A stretch of 64,000 bases of DNA, from assembly GCA_050633105.1 (NCBI GenBank), contig JBOEFW010000015.1, positions 9,908-73,907 on the forward strand, read 5' to 3'. Each line of letters begins with the position of its first letter. Positions within the stretch are counted from its first letter, which is position 1. Positions 8,382-17,145 of the stretch are shown one piece after another. Below the pieces are notes generated by a model. The model worked only from the letters and a program-made list of their open reading frames with translations. It was not told the DNA's origin and ran no database searches. Source of the stretch: Aureispira sp050633105 (GTDB taxonomy: Bacteria > Bacteroidota > Bacteroidia > Chitinophagales > Saprospiraceae). The position numbers were made by a program, and so were the translations under genes.

Positions 8382-9336
8382 ACGCCAACATTGACCCCTC
8401 GTGGTCTATACTGGCTACAAAACTAGTATGGCGAATCTTATTTTGGGTGTAGACCTTTTTCATAGCTTCTTCTACTTCTAAGGCTTCAAGGCTGTTTTTA
8501 CAGAGGGCAAATACAGCTGTTCCTTGACTTGCCAAAGTGCATCCCAAGGCACGGTTAGATAGTGCTGCTTCTTTTAATTCCTTGAAGTAAGGAGTATATT
8601 CTTGCCAGTATTCTTCGACGGTATTATTACTAATAGCAGAAGATAAAAGTGCTAGATTAGAGGTGCTAAAAGCTTGAACTAATGCAGCTGTTTGTGCGGC
8701 TTGTTCTTTAACAACAGCTAAAGGAAACTGTTCTGGTAATTGAGTGCGTTTCTCTTTTTTGGTGCCTTTATCGTTTCTAGGATAGATCACTACTACCTGT
8801 AACCCTCTAATTAGAGGTAGGCGATAAAAGTCTAATTGGGCATGATCTCGAACTAAGAACAACCCTCCTAGTAACGCTGGAACAATCGCATTAATACGCG
8901 GTTGTCCTTCTGCTAGTATTTCTCCTTTTAGAATGAAAGGCAAAAGTTCTCGCTTTTCTAAGGGACAACCAAAAGCGATATTAACAGCAACCGCCGCACC
9001 TGCCGCACTCGCTGCACTAGAACCTAAGCCATGTCCAAGGGCTACTCGTTTTCGGAGGCTTAGATCAAGCCCCCATTTAGAATCTAAACCATGTTCTTGT
9101 TTGAGATGGTCCAATACCAATTGAGCGACTAAGCCTGCTGCGTTTTGCTCAACGGCTAACGGAATGGGCATTTTGTGTCCTGTAATTTCACTGATTACTA
9201 TATGGTCTTTATCACTTGGTTTGACCAAAACTTCATCATATACCGCTGATAAAGCGATTCCAAAAACATCTAAACCACAACCAAGATCAGAGATAGTTGC
9301 TGGGGTAATTACTTTAAAATTTGATTTGAATTTCAT
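8380..9336 (-). CDS. thrB: Homoserine kinase
   Basis: A cytoplasmic enzyme that phosphorylates L-homoserine with ATP in threonine synthesis. At 318 residues it has normal length for the GHMP kinase family. The ATP-binding motif GHGLGSSAASAAGAA lies at residues 101-115. The N-terminus, VITPATISDLGCGLDVFG, is the homoserine-kinase substrate motif (PATxxNLGxGFD), here with Ser-Asp instead of Ala-Asn. The C-terminal TLASQGTAVFAL matches the third GHMP motif. In many Bacteroidota thrB sits between a bifunctional aspartokinase-homoserine dehydrogenase gene and thrC; here it stands alone. The stop codon abuts the third parS-type palindrome. Confidence 0.93.
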   Translation of the reverse strand: MKFKSNFKVITPATISDLGCGLDVFGIALSAVYDEVLVKPSDKDHIVISEITGHKMPIPLAVEQNAAGLVAQLVLDHLKQEHGLDSKWGLDLSLRKRVALGHGLGSSAASAAGAAVAVNIAFGCPLEKRELLPFILKGEILAEGQPRINAIVPALLGGLFLVRDHAQLDFYRLPLIRGLQVVVIYPRNDKGTKKEKRTQLPEQFPLAVVKEQAAQTAALVQAFSTSNLALLSSAISNNTVEEYWQEYTPYFKELKEAALSNRALGCTLASQGTAVFALCKNSLEALEVEEAMKKVYTQNKIRHTSFVASIDHEGSMLA

Positions 9337-9500
9337 ATGCTAATATTAGAGTTCTGCTCTCTTTCTATTCTTATAAACAGGATTAAAATTATTCTTGAAC
9401 TGCTTTCTAATTTCACGGCTTATATCCTTCTTTAAGTCTTAGCATTCCGTAAATTTGTCTGTTTGCAGCTGTTTTGCAAACGTAAAATTAAGAGAAAAAA

Positions 9501-10706
9501 ATGATAACACAACGGCAATTGTTTTTAAATCATGTCGCACAGACAAGTGATGCTCCTTTATTGCTAGAAGTAAAACGAGCAGAAGGGGTTTATTTATATG
9601 ATGAGGAAGATCGCCCGCACTTAGATTTAATTGCTGGGATTAGTGTTAGTAATTTAGGACATAGCCATCCTGCTATAATTAAAGCCATTCAAGAACAGGC
9701 CAATCAATATTTACATACCTTGGTGTATGGAGAGTTTGTACTTTCTCCCCAGGTACAGTTAGCGACTCTTTTACAAACGCATTTGCCAGAGCACTTAGAT
9801 TGCACCTATTTTGTTAATTCAGGAACAGAAGCAACAGAAGGCGCTATGAAATTAGCAAAGCGTTATACTGGCCGAACAAAAATAGTAGCTTGTAAACAAG
9901 CTTACCATGGTTCTACCCAAGGTGCTTTAAGCTTAATGGATGATCCCTTTTTTACAGCGCCTTTTCGCCCGCTCCTCCCCGATATTACCCACATTGCTTT
10001 TAATGAGGCAGAAGAACTCAATCAAATTGATGAACGAACGGCTTGTGTTATTATGGAGACTGTTCGTGCAGAAGTGGGCGTTTTGTTACCCCAAGACAAT
10101 TATTTGCAAAAAGTAAAGGCCCGTTGTGAAGAAGTAGGTGCTCTTTTAGTTTTAGATGAAATTCAAGTAGGTTGTGGCCGTACAGGGAGCTTATTTGCTT
10201 TTGAGCAATACGGTATTGTTCCCGATATTTTACTCCTAGCAAAAGGCTTTGGCGGAGGAATGCCTTTAGGCGCTTTTGTTTCTTCTAAAGAAATCATGCA
10301 GGTATTAACAAATAATCCTGTATTAGGACACATCACTACTTTTGGTGGTCATCCTGTTTGTTGTGCGGCTAGTTTAGCTAGTTTTAAAGTTTTGACAGAA
10401 CAAACCAATATCATTGGAGACGTGAAAGCAAAAGAAGCTTTGTTTCACCAAGAGCTTCAACATCCTGCTATTAAAGAAATCCGTTCTGCTGGTTTATTGA
10501 TGGGAGTAGAACTCCCCTCCTACGACTTTGTTTTGGCCGTGATCAAGGAAGCCTTAAAAAATGGACTGGTGAGTGACTGGTTTTTATTTAATGCTTGTGC
10601 TATTAGAATTGCTCCACCATTGATTATTACAATGGAAGAGATTAAGAAAGCTTGTACTATTTTATTGGCCGCTATTGAAAAAGCTTATCAAAATGGAATC
10701 AAATAA
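9501..10706 (+). CDS. Class III (acetylornithine/ornithine-type) aminotransferase
   Basis: A PLP-dependent aminotransferase of 401 residues. Visible features are the N-terminal LDLIAGISVSNLGHSHP, the phosphate-binding VNSGTEATEGAMKLAKRYTG (about 105-124), the ring-contacting Asp219 in LVLDEIQVGCGRTG, and the PLP lysine 248 in LLLAKGFGGGMPLGAF. This group covers acetylornithine, ornithine and 4-aminobutyrate aminotransferases. The exact substrate cannot be fixed from sequence, and no arginine genes are close by. A TAAATTTG at 9450-9457 is a fair -7 element. The next gene overlaps its end by 14 bp, so the three genes to cdsA look like one operon. Confidence 0.88.
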   Translation: MITQRQLFLNHVAQTSDAPLLLEVKRAEGVYLYDEEDRPHLDLIAGISVSNLGHSHPAIIKAIQEQANQYLHTLVYGEFVLSPQVQLATLLQTHLPEHLDCTYFVNSGTEATEGAMKLAKRYTGRTKIVACKQAYHGSTQGALSLMDDPFFTAPFRPLLPDITHIAFNEAEELNQIDERTACVIMETVRAEVGVLLPQDNYLQKVKARCEEVGALLVLDEIQVGCGRTGSLFAFEQYGIVPDILLLAKGFGGGMPLGAFVSSKEIMQVLTNNPVLGHITTFGGHPVCCAASLASFKVLTEQTNIIGDVKAKEALFHQELQHPAIKEIRSAGLLMGVELPSYDFVLAVIKEALKNGLVSDWFLFNACAIRIAPPLIITMEEIKKACTILLAAIEKAYQNGIK

Positions 10707-11586
10707 TTTGGAGTCTACTCCACTCAATATTTCTTTTTTGCAACTCCTTTCCTTTGTTTTTATTTGGTTGTGCTGTGCTTTAGTCGGAAGCTTGATTTTG
10801 ACTTCTTTTATGCAAGGCAGTGGCTTGACAAGTATGGAGGAAATTTTAGAGCAAATTAAAACTACCCAAAATGGAGACTTCATGAATCAATTGCGCTACT
10901 TTCAAATTGTAGGGCACTTGTCTAATTATTTTCTTCCAGGAGTTCTGTTCATTTTTTGGTGGCATCGAAAACAACCTTGGAAAAAAATGTACTTGGATCA
11001 AGCCCCTACTTGGAAAAATCTCTTGGCAAGTTTTGCGGCTATTCTGGTTTTATTTCCTTTCGTTTCTTGGATCTATTATTGGAATATGGAATTGTTGCCT
11101 ACAGATTGGATCGCACTGGATAAGCTAGAATTGCAAATGGCTTTTCTGAATATGAGGAATAGCTATGAACTATTCCTTAACATCTTTTTGTTAGGTGTGG
11201 TAGCTGCAGTTGGCGAAGAATTGGTATTTCGAGGAATTATTCAGCGAATTGTAGAACGACTTGTTGGTAATGTACATGGAGGTGCTTTTATAACAGCAGC
11301 TTTATTTTCTTTTATTCATTTTCAATGGGAAGGATTTGTTGCCCGCTTTATTTTGGGCTTGTTATTCTGTTATTTGTTGATTTATACTAGGAATTTATGG
11401 GTTCCTATCCTTATGCACTTCTTTTTTAACAGTATACAAGTTATTATTCCTTATTTTAGTCCAGAATCCATAAAACAAGTAGGTGAAACAACAGAAGTTC
11501 CTATTGTTATAGCTATCATAAGTATTTTATTATTTAGTATAATTTGGAAATTATTCATTTTGAATAAAAATATAATCTATAAGTAA
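10693..11586 (+). CDS. CPBP family intramembrane metalloprotease
   Basis: An integral membrane protein of 297 residues with about eight hydrophobic segments. The CAAX-protease/bacteriocin-processing (CPBP, Abi) motifs are present: EELVFRG with Glu175, Glu176 and Arg180, then FSFIHF with His209, then ILMHFFFN with His242 and Asn246. These residues form the catalytic metal site of the Rce1 type. I choose the ATG at 10693; a TTG six codons upstream is also in frame. Substrates of bacterial CPBP proteases are mostly unknown. The start overlaps the aminotransferase gene by 14 bp and the end lies one base from cdsA, which suggests translational coupling. Confidence 0.88.
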   Translation: MESNNLESTPLNISFLQLLSFVFIWLCCALVGSLILTSFMQGSGLTSMEEILEQIKTTQNGDFMNQLRYFQIVGHLSNYFLPGVLFIFWWHRKQPWKKMYLDQAPTWKNLLASFAAILVLFPFVSWIYYWNMELLPTDWIALDKLELQMAFLNMRNSYELFLNIFLLGVVAAVGEELVFRGIIQRIVERLVGNVHGGAFITAALFSFIHFQWEGFVARFILGLLFCYLLIYTRNLWVPILMHFFFNSIQVIIPYFSPESIKQVGETTEVPIVIAIISILLFSIIWKLFILNKNIIYK

Positions 11587-11587
11587 G

Positions 11588-12442
11588 ATGAGTTTAAAAC
11601 AGAGAACAGCCACAGGGTTAATCATGGGCGTTGTAATGATTTCCGCTTGTTTGTTTAGTGCAATGACATGTGCCCTATTATTTTTAGTGATAAACATCTT
11701 TTGCCTTTGGGAGTTAGGGACCCATTTATTGACCCATGATGGTACATCCTTTACCAATCGACTTCGGCATGGAGCATTTGTTTTTATAGGCAGTTATTTA
11801 CCTATTTTAGCGGCGTTTGTTTGGATTTTTGGACAACCAAAATTACACTGGCTAGTTTTTTTCTTTCCATTCCTTACAGCTATGCTATTTCTGTTTGAAC
11901 TTTTTGGAAAATCGCTTAAACCTTTCCATAATATGGCTGCTATGAGCCTTGGATTAGTTTATGTGAGCATTCCTATGAGTTTGGCTATTTGGATCAGCAG
12001 TAGCCCTATAGAGGCCTTTGGAGGAGTGGGAAATCACTTTATGATGGCGGTCTTTTTTATGGTATGGGCCAGTGATGTATTTGCCTACTTGTTAGGCTCC
12101 AAAATTGGTAAGAGTAAGATGTTTCCTCGCATCTCCCCTAATAAGACTTGGGAAGGTACATTTAGTGGTGTCGCAGGAGCGATTCTGACAGGTTATCTCT
12201 GCTCCTTATTCTTTCAGCAATTAGATTTCTCTTTGAGCTTTTGGATTGGGGCAGCTTGTATTTGTACCATTTTTGGTATTCTTGGCGATTTGGTGGAATC
12301 TATGTTTAAAAGAAGTTTAGGAATTAAGGATTCAGGAAATGTATTGCCAGGACATGGCGGTTTCCTTGACCGTTTTGACGCCTTTATTTTTGTGGTTCCT
12401 TTTATTTATACCTACATCATACTCTATTTCCAAGCTTGGTAA
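11588..12442 (+). CDS. cdsA: Phosphatidate cytidylyltransferase
   Basis: A membrane enzyme that makes CDP-diacylglycerol from phosphatidic acid and CTP, the branch point for phospholipids. It has 284 residues and about eight membrane helices. The signature region is clear: WASDVFAYLLGSKIGK, then PRISPNKTWEG, and the C-terminal GDLVESMFKRSLGIKDSG followed by LPGHGGFLDRFDA with the acidic metal-binding residues. The start is one base after the CPBP gene stop, so translation is probably coupled. A 16-bp hairpin lies about 40 bp after the stop. Confidence 0.95.
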   Translation: MSLKQRTATGLIMGVVMISACLFSAMTCALLFLVINIFCLWELGTHLLTHDGTSFTNRLRHGAFVFIGSYLPILAAFVWIFGQPKLHWLVFFFPFLTAMLFLFELFGKSLKPFHNMAAMSLGLVYVSIPMSLAIWISSSPIEAFGGVGNHFMMAVFFMVWASDVFAYLLGSKIGKSKMFPRISPNKTWEGTFSGVAGAILTGYLCSLFFQQLDFSLSFWIGAACICTIFGILGDLVESMFKRSLGIKDSGNVLPGHGGFLDRFDAFIFVVPFIYTYIILYFQAW

Positions 12443-12484
12443 TGGAGTATGTGCTCCTTTTCAAGCATTCATGCAGTTAGAACC

Positions 12485-12524
12485 AACAAGTATAGTACTT
12501 CATAACGTAAGTACTATACTTGTT
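12485..12524. terminator. Perfect 16-bp hairpin downstream of cdsA
   Basis: Arms 12485-12500 and 12509-12524 pair perfectly around an 8-base loop. No T run follows, so it is not a textbook intrinsic terminator. It may still protect or end the aminotransferase-CPBP-cdsA transcript. Confidence 0.45.
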
Positions 12525-13145
12525 CGTATAAGAGGATGTACCTTCTTCTAGTTATAGGAACAAGTAAGTTGTTGCGCCATTCACAAGCAGGACACAGCCA
12601 TATGAATTAGCATTCAAGGGAGCTCATGAGTGAAAATAGTTAGCTGTTTTACACTGTAAGTGCCTGTGGCATCCTCTTTGAAGACTATGTTTTGTATGAC
12701 AGCACAGATTACTTGAAGGGGTGCAACTACTTACGAACAAACTGAGTTCAAATGTATTTTGAATGACAGCATCCCCTTTTGCGCAGATTTAATAAGTGGA
12801 TAGAGACATTAATTAAAACTTATTAAGTGAATTAAGAGGCATTTTTAGTATTGTAATTTTTTTGCTAGAAAGCCTTTTTCTATAGAGTTGTAACAAGCTA
12901 GAATGATCTATTCTTCTTCTGTAAGAATACGATTAAACTTGGAGACTATTGACAACTTTACTTAAACAGTTTAGAGAAGCTATTATAACCGCTTTATTAG
13001 CTTGCTCATGCTCTTCTCTTGGAGAAAAAATAGACACGGTTGATCTTCTTATAAGAATACAAAGGGAGACAGCTAAAGGATAAATAAATATCAAGCGATT
13101 CTTCAAGAGCTGACACTTGTTAGTCAGACAGAGTGAATTAAAAAT

Positions 13146-13187
13146 AAAATGGGCTAATCCTGACAGCAGGATTAGCCCATTTTTATG
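13146..13187. terminator. Bidirectional intrinsic terminator
   Basis: A 17-bp perfect stem (13146-13162 with 13167-13183) with a 4-base loop and T runs on both strands. It lies just downstream of the minus-strand membrane protein gene that ends at 13210. Confidence 0.8.
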
Positions 13188-13209
13188 AATTAGCGTTGTT
13201 CTTCTCTAT

Positions 13210-13890
13210 CTAAGAAAATAACAAACGTCTAGTTGTTTCGTTTTTAGTTTCAGCAGCAAAGCCAAACGTTACTTTCATTATTTCATAACCTAAACCACCT
13301 ACGATGAAGATAACACCTTCTTGGAAGTAAGCACCTTGGAATAAAGCCCAACCAAAGAACATAAAGGAATGTAACATCCAAGCTTTTTGATTGATTTCAG
13401 AAAGACGCTCGCACATGCAAATAACAGCTGTTGTAGCAAGCAAGTATAATAACACTGGAAAACCATCTGTTAATAGTTGGAAACTCATCAATTCGTAACC
13501 AATGATAGTACCCATATAAGCAGCAAAAACTATTCTCCAAGACTTGGTATCAATCTTGCCACCCATCAAATTGCCCATTAGAACAATAAATGTGTGTAGG
13601 CGAATGAATTCATTCTCGTAGAAACCAGTTGCAATTGCCCATACAAAGAAGGCGATAAGCAGTAAGTAAGACCAGTTTTTCTTTTTGCTTTCTGGAAAAT
13701 CGTCTTCATAAATATCTGTCAATGCAATTAGACCGTAGTGTACACCTTGAGCTACCAACATCCACATAGGGACGGCAGAAAATAGTGTATCAGCACAAGC
13801 GATGAAAATGAAAGACAGTAGGAAGAACTGCAAGAGTAAGTTTAGGGTGCGCTCTTGTAACTTGGCACTCTGTAGTAATATTGCTAACAT
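13210..13890 (-). CDS. Unrecognised polytopic membrane protein
   Basis: A 226-residue protein I cannot assign to a family. It is almost entirely hydrophobic with seven or eight probable membrane helices (for example residues 18-38, 43-60, 73-90, 138-155, 170-190, 195-213). Charged residues are few: a short acidic loop around residue 64 (IYEDDFPESKKK) and a basic C-terminal tail (ETKNETTRRLL). Both termini probably face the cytoplasm if there is an even helix number. It stands alone between a terminator and the leader region of the next gene. The coding assignment rests on length, consistent codon use, an ATG start and the flanking terminator. Confidence 0.7.
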   Translation of the reverse strand: MLAILLQSAKLQERTLNLLLQFFLLSFIFIACADTLFSAVPMWMLVAQGVHYGLIALTDIYEDDFPESKKKNWSYLLLIAFFVWAIATGFYENEFIRLHTFIVLMGNLMGGKIDTKSWRIVFAAYMGTIIGYELMSFQLLTDGFPVLLYLLATTAVICMCERLSEINQKAWMLHSFMFFGWALFQGAYFQEGVIFIVGGLGYEIMKVTFGFAAETKNETTRRLLFS

Positions 13891-14214
13891 GATAGTAAGG
13901 GACTAAACAATGAGATCTGGGACCGAATAATAATAACCTGTAAACCGAATAATAATTTAAATCTATACAAGGTGGGAATCCCTTGCATTGCAAAGGTAAC
14001 ATTTCCACGTTAAATTCCATTTACATTTTCTTAACTTTTTTTTCTAAAAAGGTCAAAAACAATGACTTGTGTCGCTAGATTTGGCCGAAAAAAAAAGGCG
14101 CCCTCAAAAAGAGGGCACCTTTGGTTAAAAACGAAATATTATTTGGCGACCGTTTATCCAATATGACAGAAATATGACATTAAAACGGTAACATTTTTTC
14201 AAATGAGTACACTA
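13891..14214. other. Intergenic region
   Basis: About 320 AT-rich bases between two minus-strand genes. It contains the terminator of the upstream TonB receptor at 14088-14122 and presumably the promoter of the membrane protein gene. No small gene is evident. Confidence 0.5.
14088..14122 (-). terminator. Intrinsic terminator of the second TonB receptor gene
   Basis: Read on the minus strand, a 12-bp stem with one mismatch (14111-14122 with 14094-14105) is followed by a run of nine T. It lies about 90 bp past the receptor stop codon. Confidence 0.85.
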
Positions 14215-16599
14215 CTATCGCTTTGGCTTGAATCCGAACGTCAAACGGTAGGTCAAATCAGGGAAGAAACCTAGTTGTGGAGAGACTTCCACTGTTTGTG
14301 TACTAGCATTGTACTGACGGGCAAAGACATTTTGTTTGTTTGTTACATTGATTAAGTCCAAGAAAACGCGGTGGGAGATGTTTCTACGGCCATTATTGAA
14401 GTGTAGTCCAAGTTTGATATCTGCCCGTAAATAATCACTTCCAATGGTGCTATAAGCTTTATCCCATTGGCGAATTTCGTACCCTTTTCGTATCGATTCT
14501 GGTAGGTCAACTGGTGTTGTTCTATTAGGAGAAGCGTACACAAAGTTGACATCAATTGTAAACGCGTTGGCACGTTTGGGCCCTATCTTGAAGATTTTTC
14601 CTGCCAAAAAGTTCACTACATAACTGTGGTTGTAAGGTGTAAACCTCCAAACTCCATCACTACCTTGATATTTAGAGTTAGTATAACTAGCAGTAAATAA
14701 CCCATAGTAATCTTTGCTAAAGAATTTCTCAATGGTCAACTCTGCTCCAAAGTTGCGTCCAAATCCTTCATTTACTAAATCTGTTAAGGTTAAGAGTTCA
14801 AACTCCTGCCCCATATTAATACCACTAAAAGCACTAGAGTAAGTCGTGATTGGTACATTCGTATATAATTGGTAGTAACCTTCTGCTCTTAAACGCCAGT
14901 TATCTAGAATCGCCCAATCATAGGCTCCAACAAAGTGATGCGATTGTGTAAAGCCTAAATTGCGATTTACTGGCTGCAAAACGCCATTCTGATCTTCTTG
15001 CTCATTGAAGTAAACCATTAAAGGCTGCATCTGATGGTGCCAGCCATAACCTAAGCTGAATTTGTGAGAACTCAAGGGTTGCCAAGTTAATGCAAGACGA
15101 GGACCAATACCATAAGTATTATTAAGTAATAAATGCTGTGCGTTCACACCAACATTAATACGCAACTTCTTGCCAATACGGGCTAGGTACTGTATATATA
15201 CTTGTGAGGACAACGTATTTCCATTGTAATCTCTTGCTCCTTCATTAAAGAGCTTATCCTCATAAAAGGAATTGATATTATAAAAGGTCTCTACAACACC
15301 TGTTCTAATGGTATGGTTATAGCTCAAACCAAAATTGAAGAAAGAACTTAGGGTTGCTGTAAGGTTTTCATTTCTATTATCTAAGACAATATCTCTTTTT
15401 CCATCAGCCATTAAGGTATCTTCTGTATATAACTCTCTTTCATAAGAGCCACCCAAGGTTGTTTGCCAATAAGATTTTTTCTCAGGAGTTAGAAACAGTT
15501 GATATTTGAAACCAATAACCCCCAATTGTTTTTGAACATTGATATCTCTAGCAAATCTATTGGCAATATCAGCAGAGTCTAAATCTCCATTACCTAGATT
15601 GAATTGCCCTGTACCACCTAGACCAAACATAGAAAGGTTACCCAATCTACTTTTACCAAAGTCAATTTTGAAGGAGATATCCTGATTGTTTGGTGTTAGG
15701 GCTGTTCCAAGGCTTAATCCTACTAAACGCAACAAGTCATAAACACTATAGCGATAAGAAAAAACAAAAGAAGAACCATTTCTCTTCGAGATTGGTCCTT
15801 CAAAACCAAACTCCGCTCCTGTATAACCAATCTGAGCGGTTCCTTCATAAATATTCTGGTTACCTGAACGCAGACCAACATCAAATACACCTCCTGTTAC
15901 ATTTCCATACTGAGCAGGAAAGGCTCCATTTAGGAAATCAGAATTACGCATCAAATTGGTATTGATCATTGGCCATAAACTACTAAGATAACCTGCCAAA
16001 GAAAAGTGGTTAGGATTAGGAATAGGCATCCCTTCTAGTTGCCATAGAACATTGAGGTGAGAATTTCCACGAACAATAATTCCATTCTCAATGTCATTAC
16101 CAATATGTACCCCTGCAAAGTTAGCTGCCAAACGAGAAGGGTCATTTCGAGCACCAGAATAGCGGCGTACATCTTCAATGTTAAAGGAACGAATTCCTAA
16201 CAAGGCCATACTATTATTAGGTTGATCACGGGTAGTTTTTTTGGTAGAAGTAGCAACAACGACTTCTTTCATGTTCACTACTAATTCTTCTAACCCGATA
16301 TCTAATTTTACTTGCTTACCTGAGGTAACGGAAACATCAGGAACAACTACAATATCATAATTTTCATGAGTTGCTAATAAACGATGCTTCCCAATAGGAA
16401 CATCTTCTAGTTTGAACTGTCCATTCTCATCGGTGATGGCTACTTTCAACGGAACATAGTTGAGGAGCTCAATGGAGACGTTCTTAATTGGTTTGTCTGT
16501 GAGATTATCGGTCACTTCACCATAAATAACCTGGGTGGCTTGTGCGTTTACTAAAAAAGGAAACAACAGCAGCGCTGAAAATAAGAGTAAGTTTTTCAC
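14215..16599 (-). CDS. TonB-dependent receptor with carboxypeptidase-regulatory-like domain
   Basis: An outer-membrane receptor of about 794 residues. I start it at the GTG at 16599, because the sequence after it (VKNLLLFSALLLFPFLVNAQA) is a complete signal peptide. An in-frame ATG at 16701 would bury that peptide behind 34 extra residues. The first mature domain is a CarboxypepD_reg-like sandwich (VIYGEVTDNLTDKPIKNVSI). A plug with RDPSRLAANFAGVH-like order and GIIVRGNSHLNVLWQLEG follows, then a long beta-barrel ending in LTFGFKPKR. Plug region FPAQYGNVTGGVFDVGLRSG matches receptors of this class. No lipoprotein partner is adjacent. The ligand is unknown. Confidence 0.9.
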   Translation of the reverse strand: MKNLLLFSALLLFPFLVNAQATQVIYGEVTDNLTDKPIKNVSIELLNYVPLKVAITDENGQFKLEDVPIGKHRLLATHENYDIVVVPDVSVTSGKQVKLDIGLEELVVNMKEVVVATSTKKTTRDQPNNSMALLGIRSFNIEDVRRYSGARNDPSRLAANFAGVHIGNDIENGIIVRGNSHLNVLWQLEGMPIPNPNHFSLAGYLSSLWPMINTNLMRNSDFLNGAFPAQYGNVTGGVFDVGLRSGNQNIYEGTAQIGYTGAEFGFEGPISKRNGSSFVFSYRYSVYDLLRLVGLSLGTALTPNNQDISFKIDFGKSRLGNLSMFGLGGTGQFNLGNGDLDSADIANRFARDINVQKQLGVIGFKYQLFLTPEKKSYWQTTLGGSYERELYTEDTLMADGKRDIVLDNRNENLTATLSSFFNFGLSYNHTIRTGVVETFYNINSFYEDKLFNEGARDYNGNTLSSQVYIQYLARIGKKLRINVGVNAQHLLLNNTYGIGPRLALTWQPLSSHKFSLGYGWHHQMQPLMVYFNEQEDQNGVLQPVNRNLGFTQSHHFVGAYDWAILDNWRLRAEGYYQLYTNVPITTYSSAFSGINMGQEFELLTLTDLVNEGFGRNFGAELTIEKFFSKDYYGLFTASYTNSKYQGSDGVWRFTPYNHSYVVNFLAGKIFKIGPKRANAFTIDVNFVYASPNRTTPVDLPESIRKGYEIRQWDKAYSTIGSDYLRADIKLGLHFNNGRRNISHRVFLDLINVTNKQNVFARQYNASTQTVEVSPQLGFFPDLTYRLTFGFKPKR

Positions 16600-17145
16600 A
16601 ATAGATAAGTTATTATGAGAAAAGAAATAAGGTTTTAGGTATAAAATAACTAGATCAGGAAGAGTTAAGCTTATACTATAACTTATAGTCATTGATTGCA
16701 TCTATTTCTTAGACAAAACGATGAACAATGTGTTCTATCTTTAGATTGACCATCAATAAGTTCTTCTTGAGCGTTAATAAAGGTCAAGAGTTCTAAGACT
16801 CAATAATAATTAAATAACTACAAAAAAACGTGTTTTTACTCGAAAAAGATGTTGGAATAAGTGTTAATTCTTAGCTAGAAAAGCAAAAAACTCTACTATA
16901 CTTTAATTACTTAATTTATCTTTGAAAGTACTCATAATCAATTGTTATTCAAGTGTTTCGAGCTTCGTATGTTGATAATGATTTATGAGTTTAGATAGGA
17001 TTGGAATTTTGAATTTTATAAGAGAGTATCTTTTTATGCTCCAAATAAGCTATGAATTCCCAAGAAAAAAAATCCATATATTCTTCCAATTTTTATATTG
17101 CTTGTTGATTGATTGTTAGGGCATAGAGTTCTTTTTAGGGCCCCA
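16600..17145. other. Intergenic region
   Basis: About 545 AT-rich bases between the receptor gene and the helicase-nuclease gene, both on the minus strand. It should hold the receptor promoter. I see no repeat, hairpin with a T run or credible small gene. Confidence 0.45.

Larger units (their letters stand above)
12443..13209. other. Long non-coding stretch after cdsA
   Basis: About 770 bases with no convincing gene. It holds a 16-bp hairpin near its start and a bidirectional terminator at its end. One short frame (12949-13083, TTG start, 44 codons, containing ALLACSCSSLGEK) is open but has no recognisable product. The stretch may be decayed sequence; I see no clear homology to a neighbour. 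Confidence 0.5.

Noticed and set aside
12949..13083. A 44-codon frame with a lipobox-like LLACSC
   Set aside because: TTG start, no proper signal peptide order (the hydrophobic part follows a charged stretch), and no leader features. Too weak to call.
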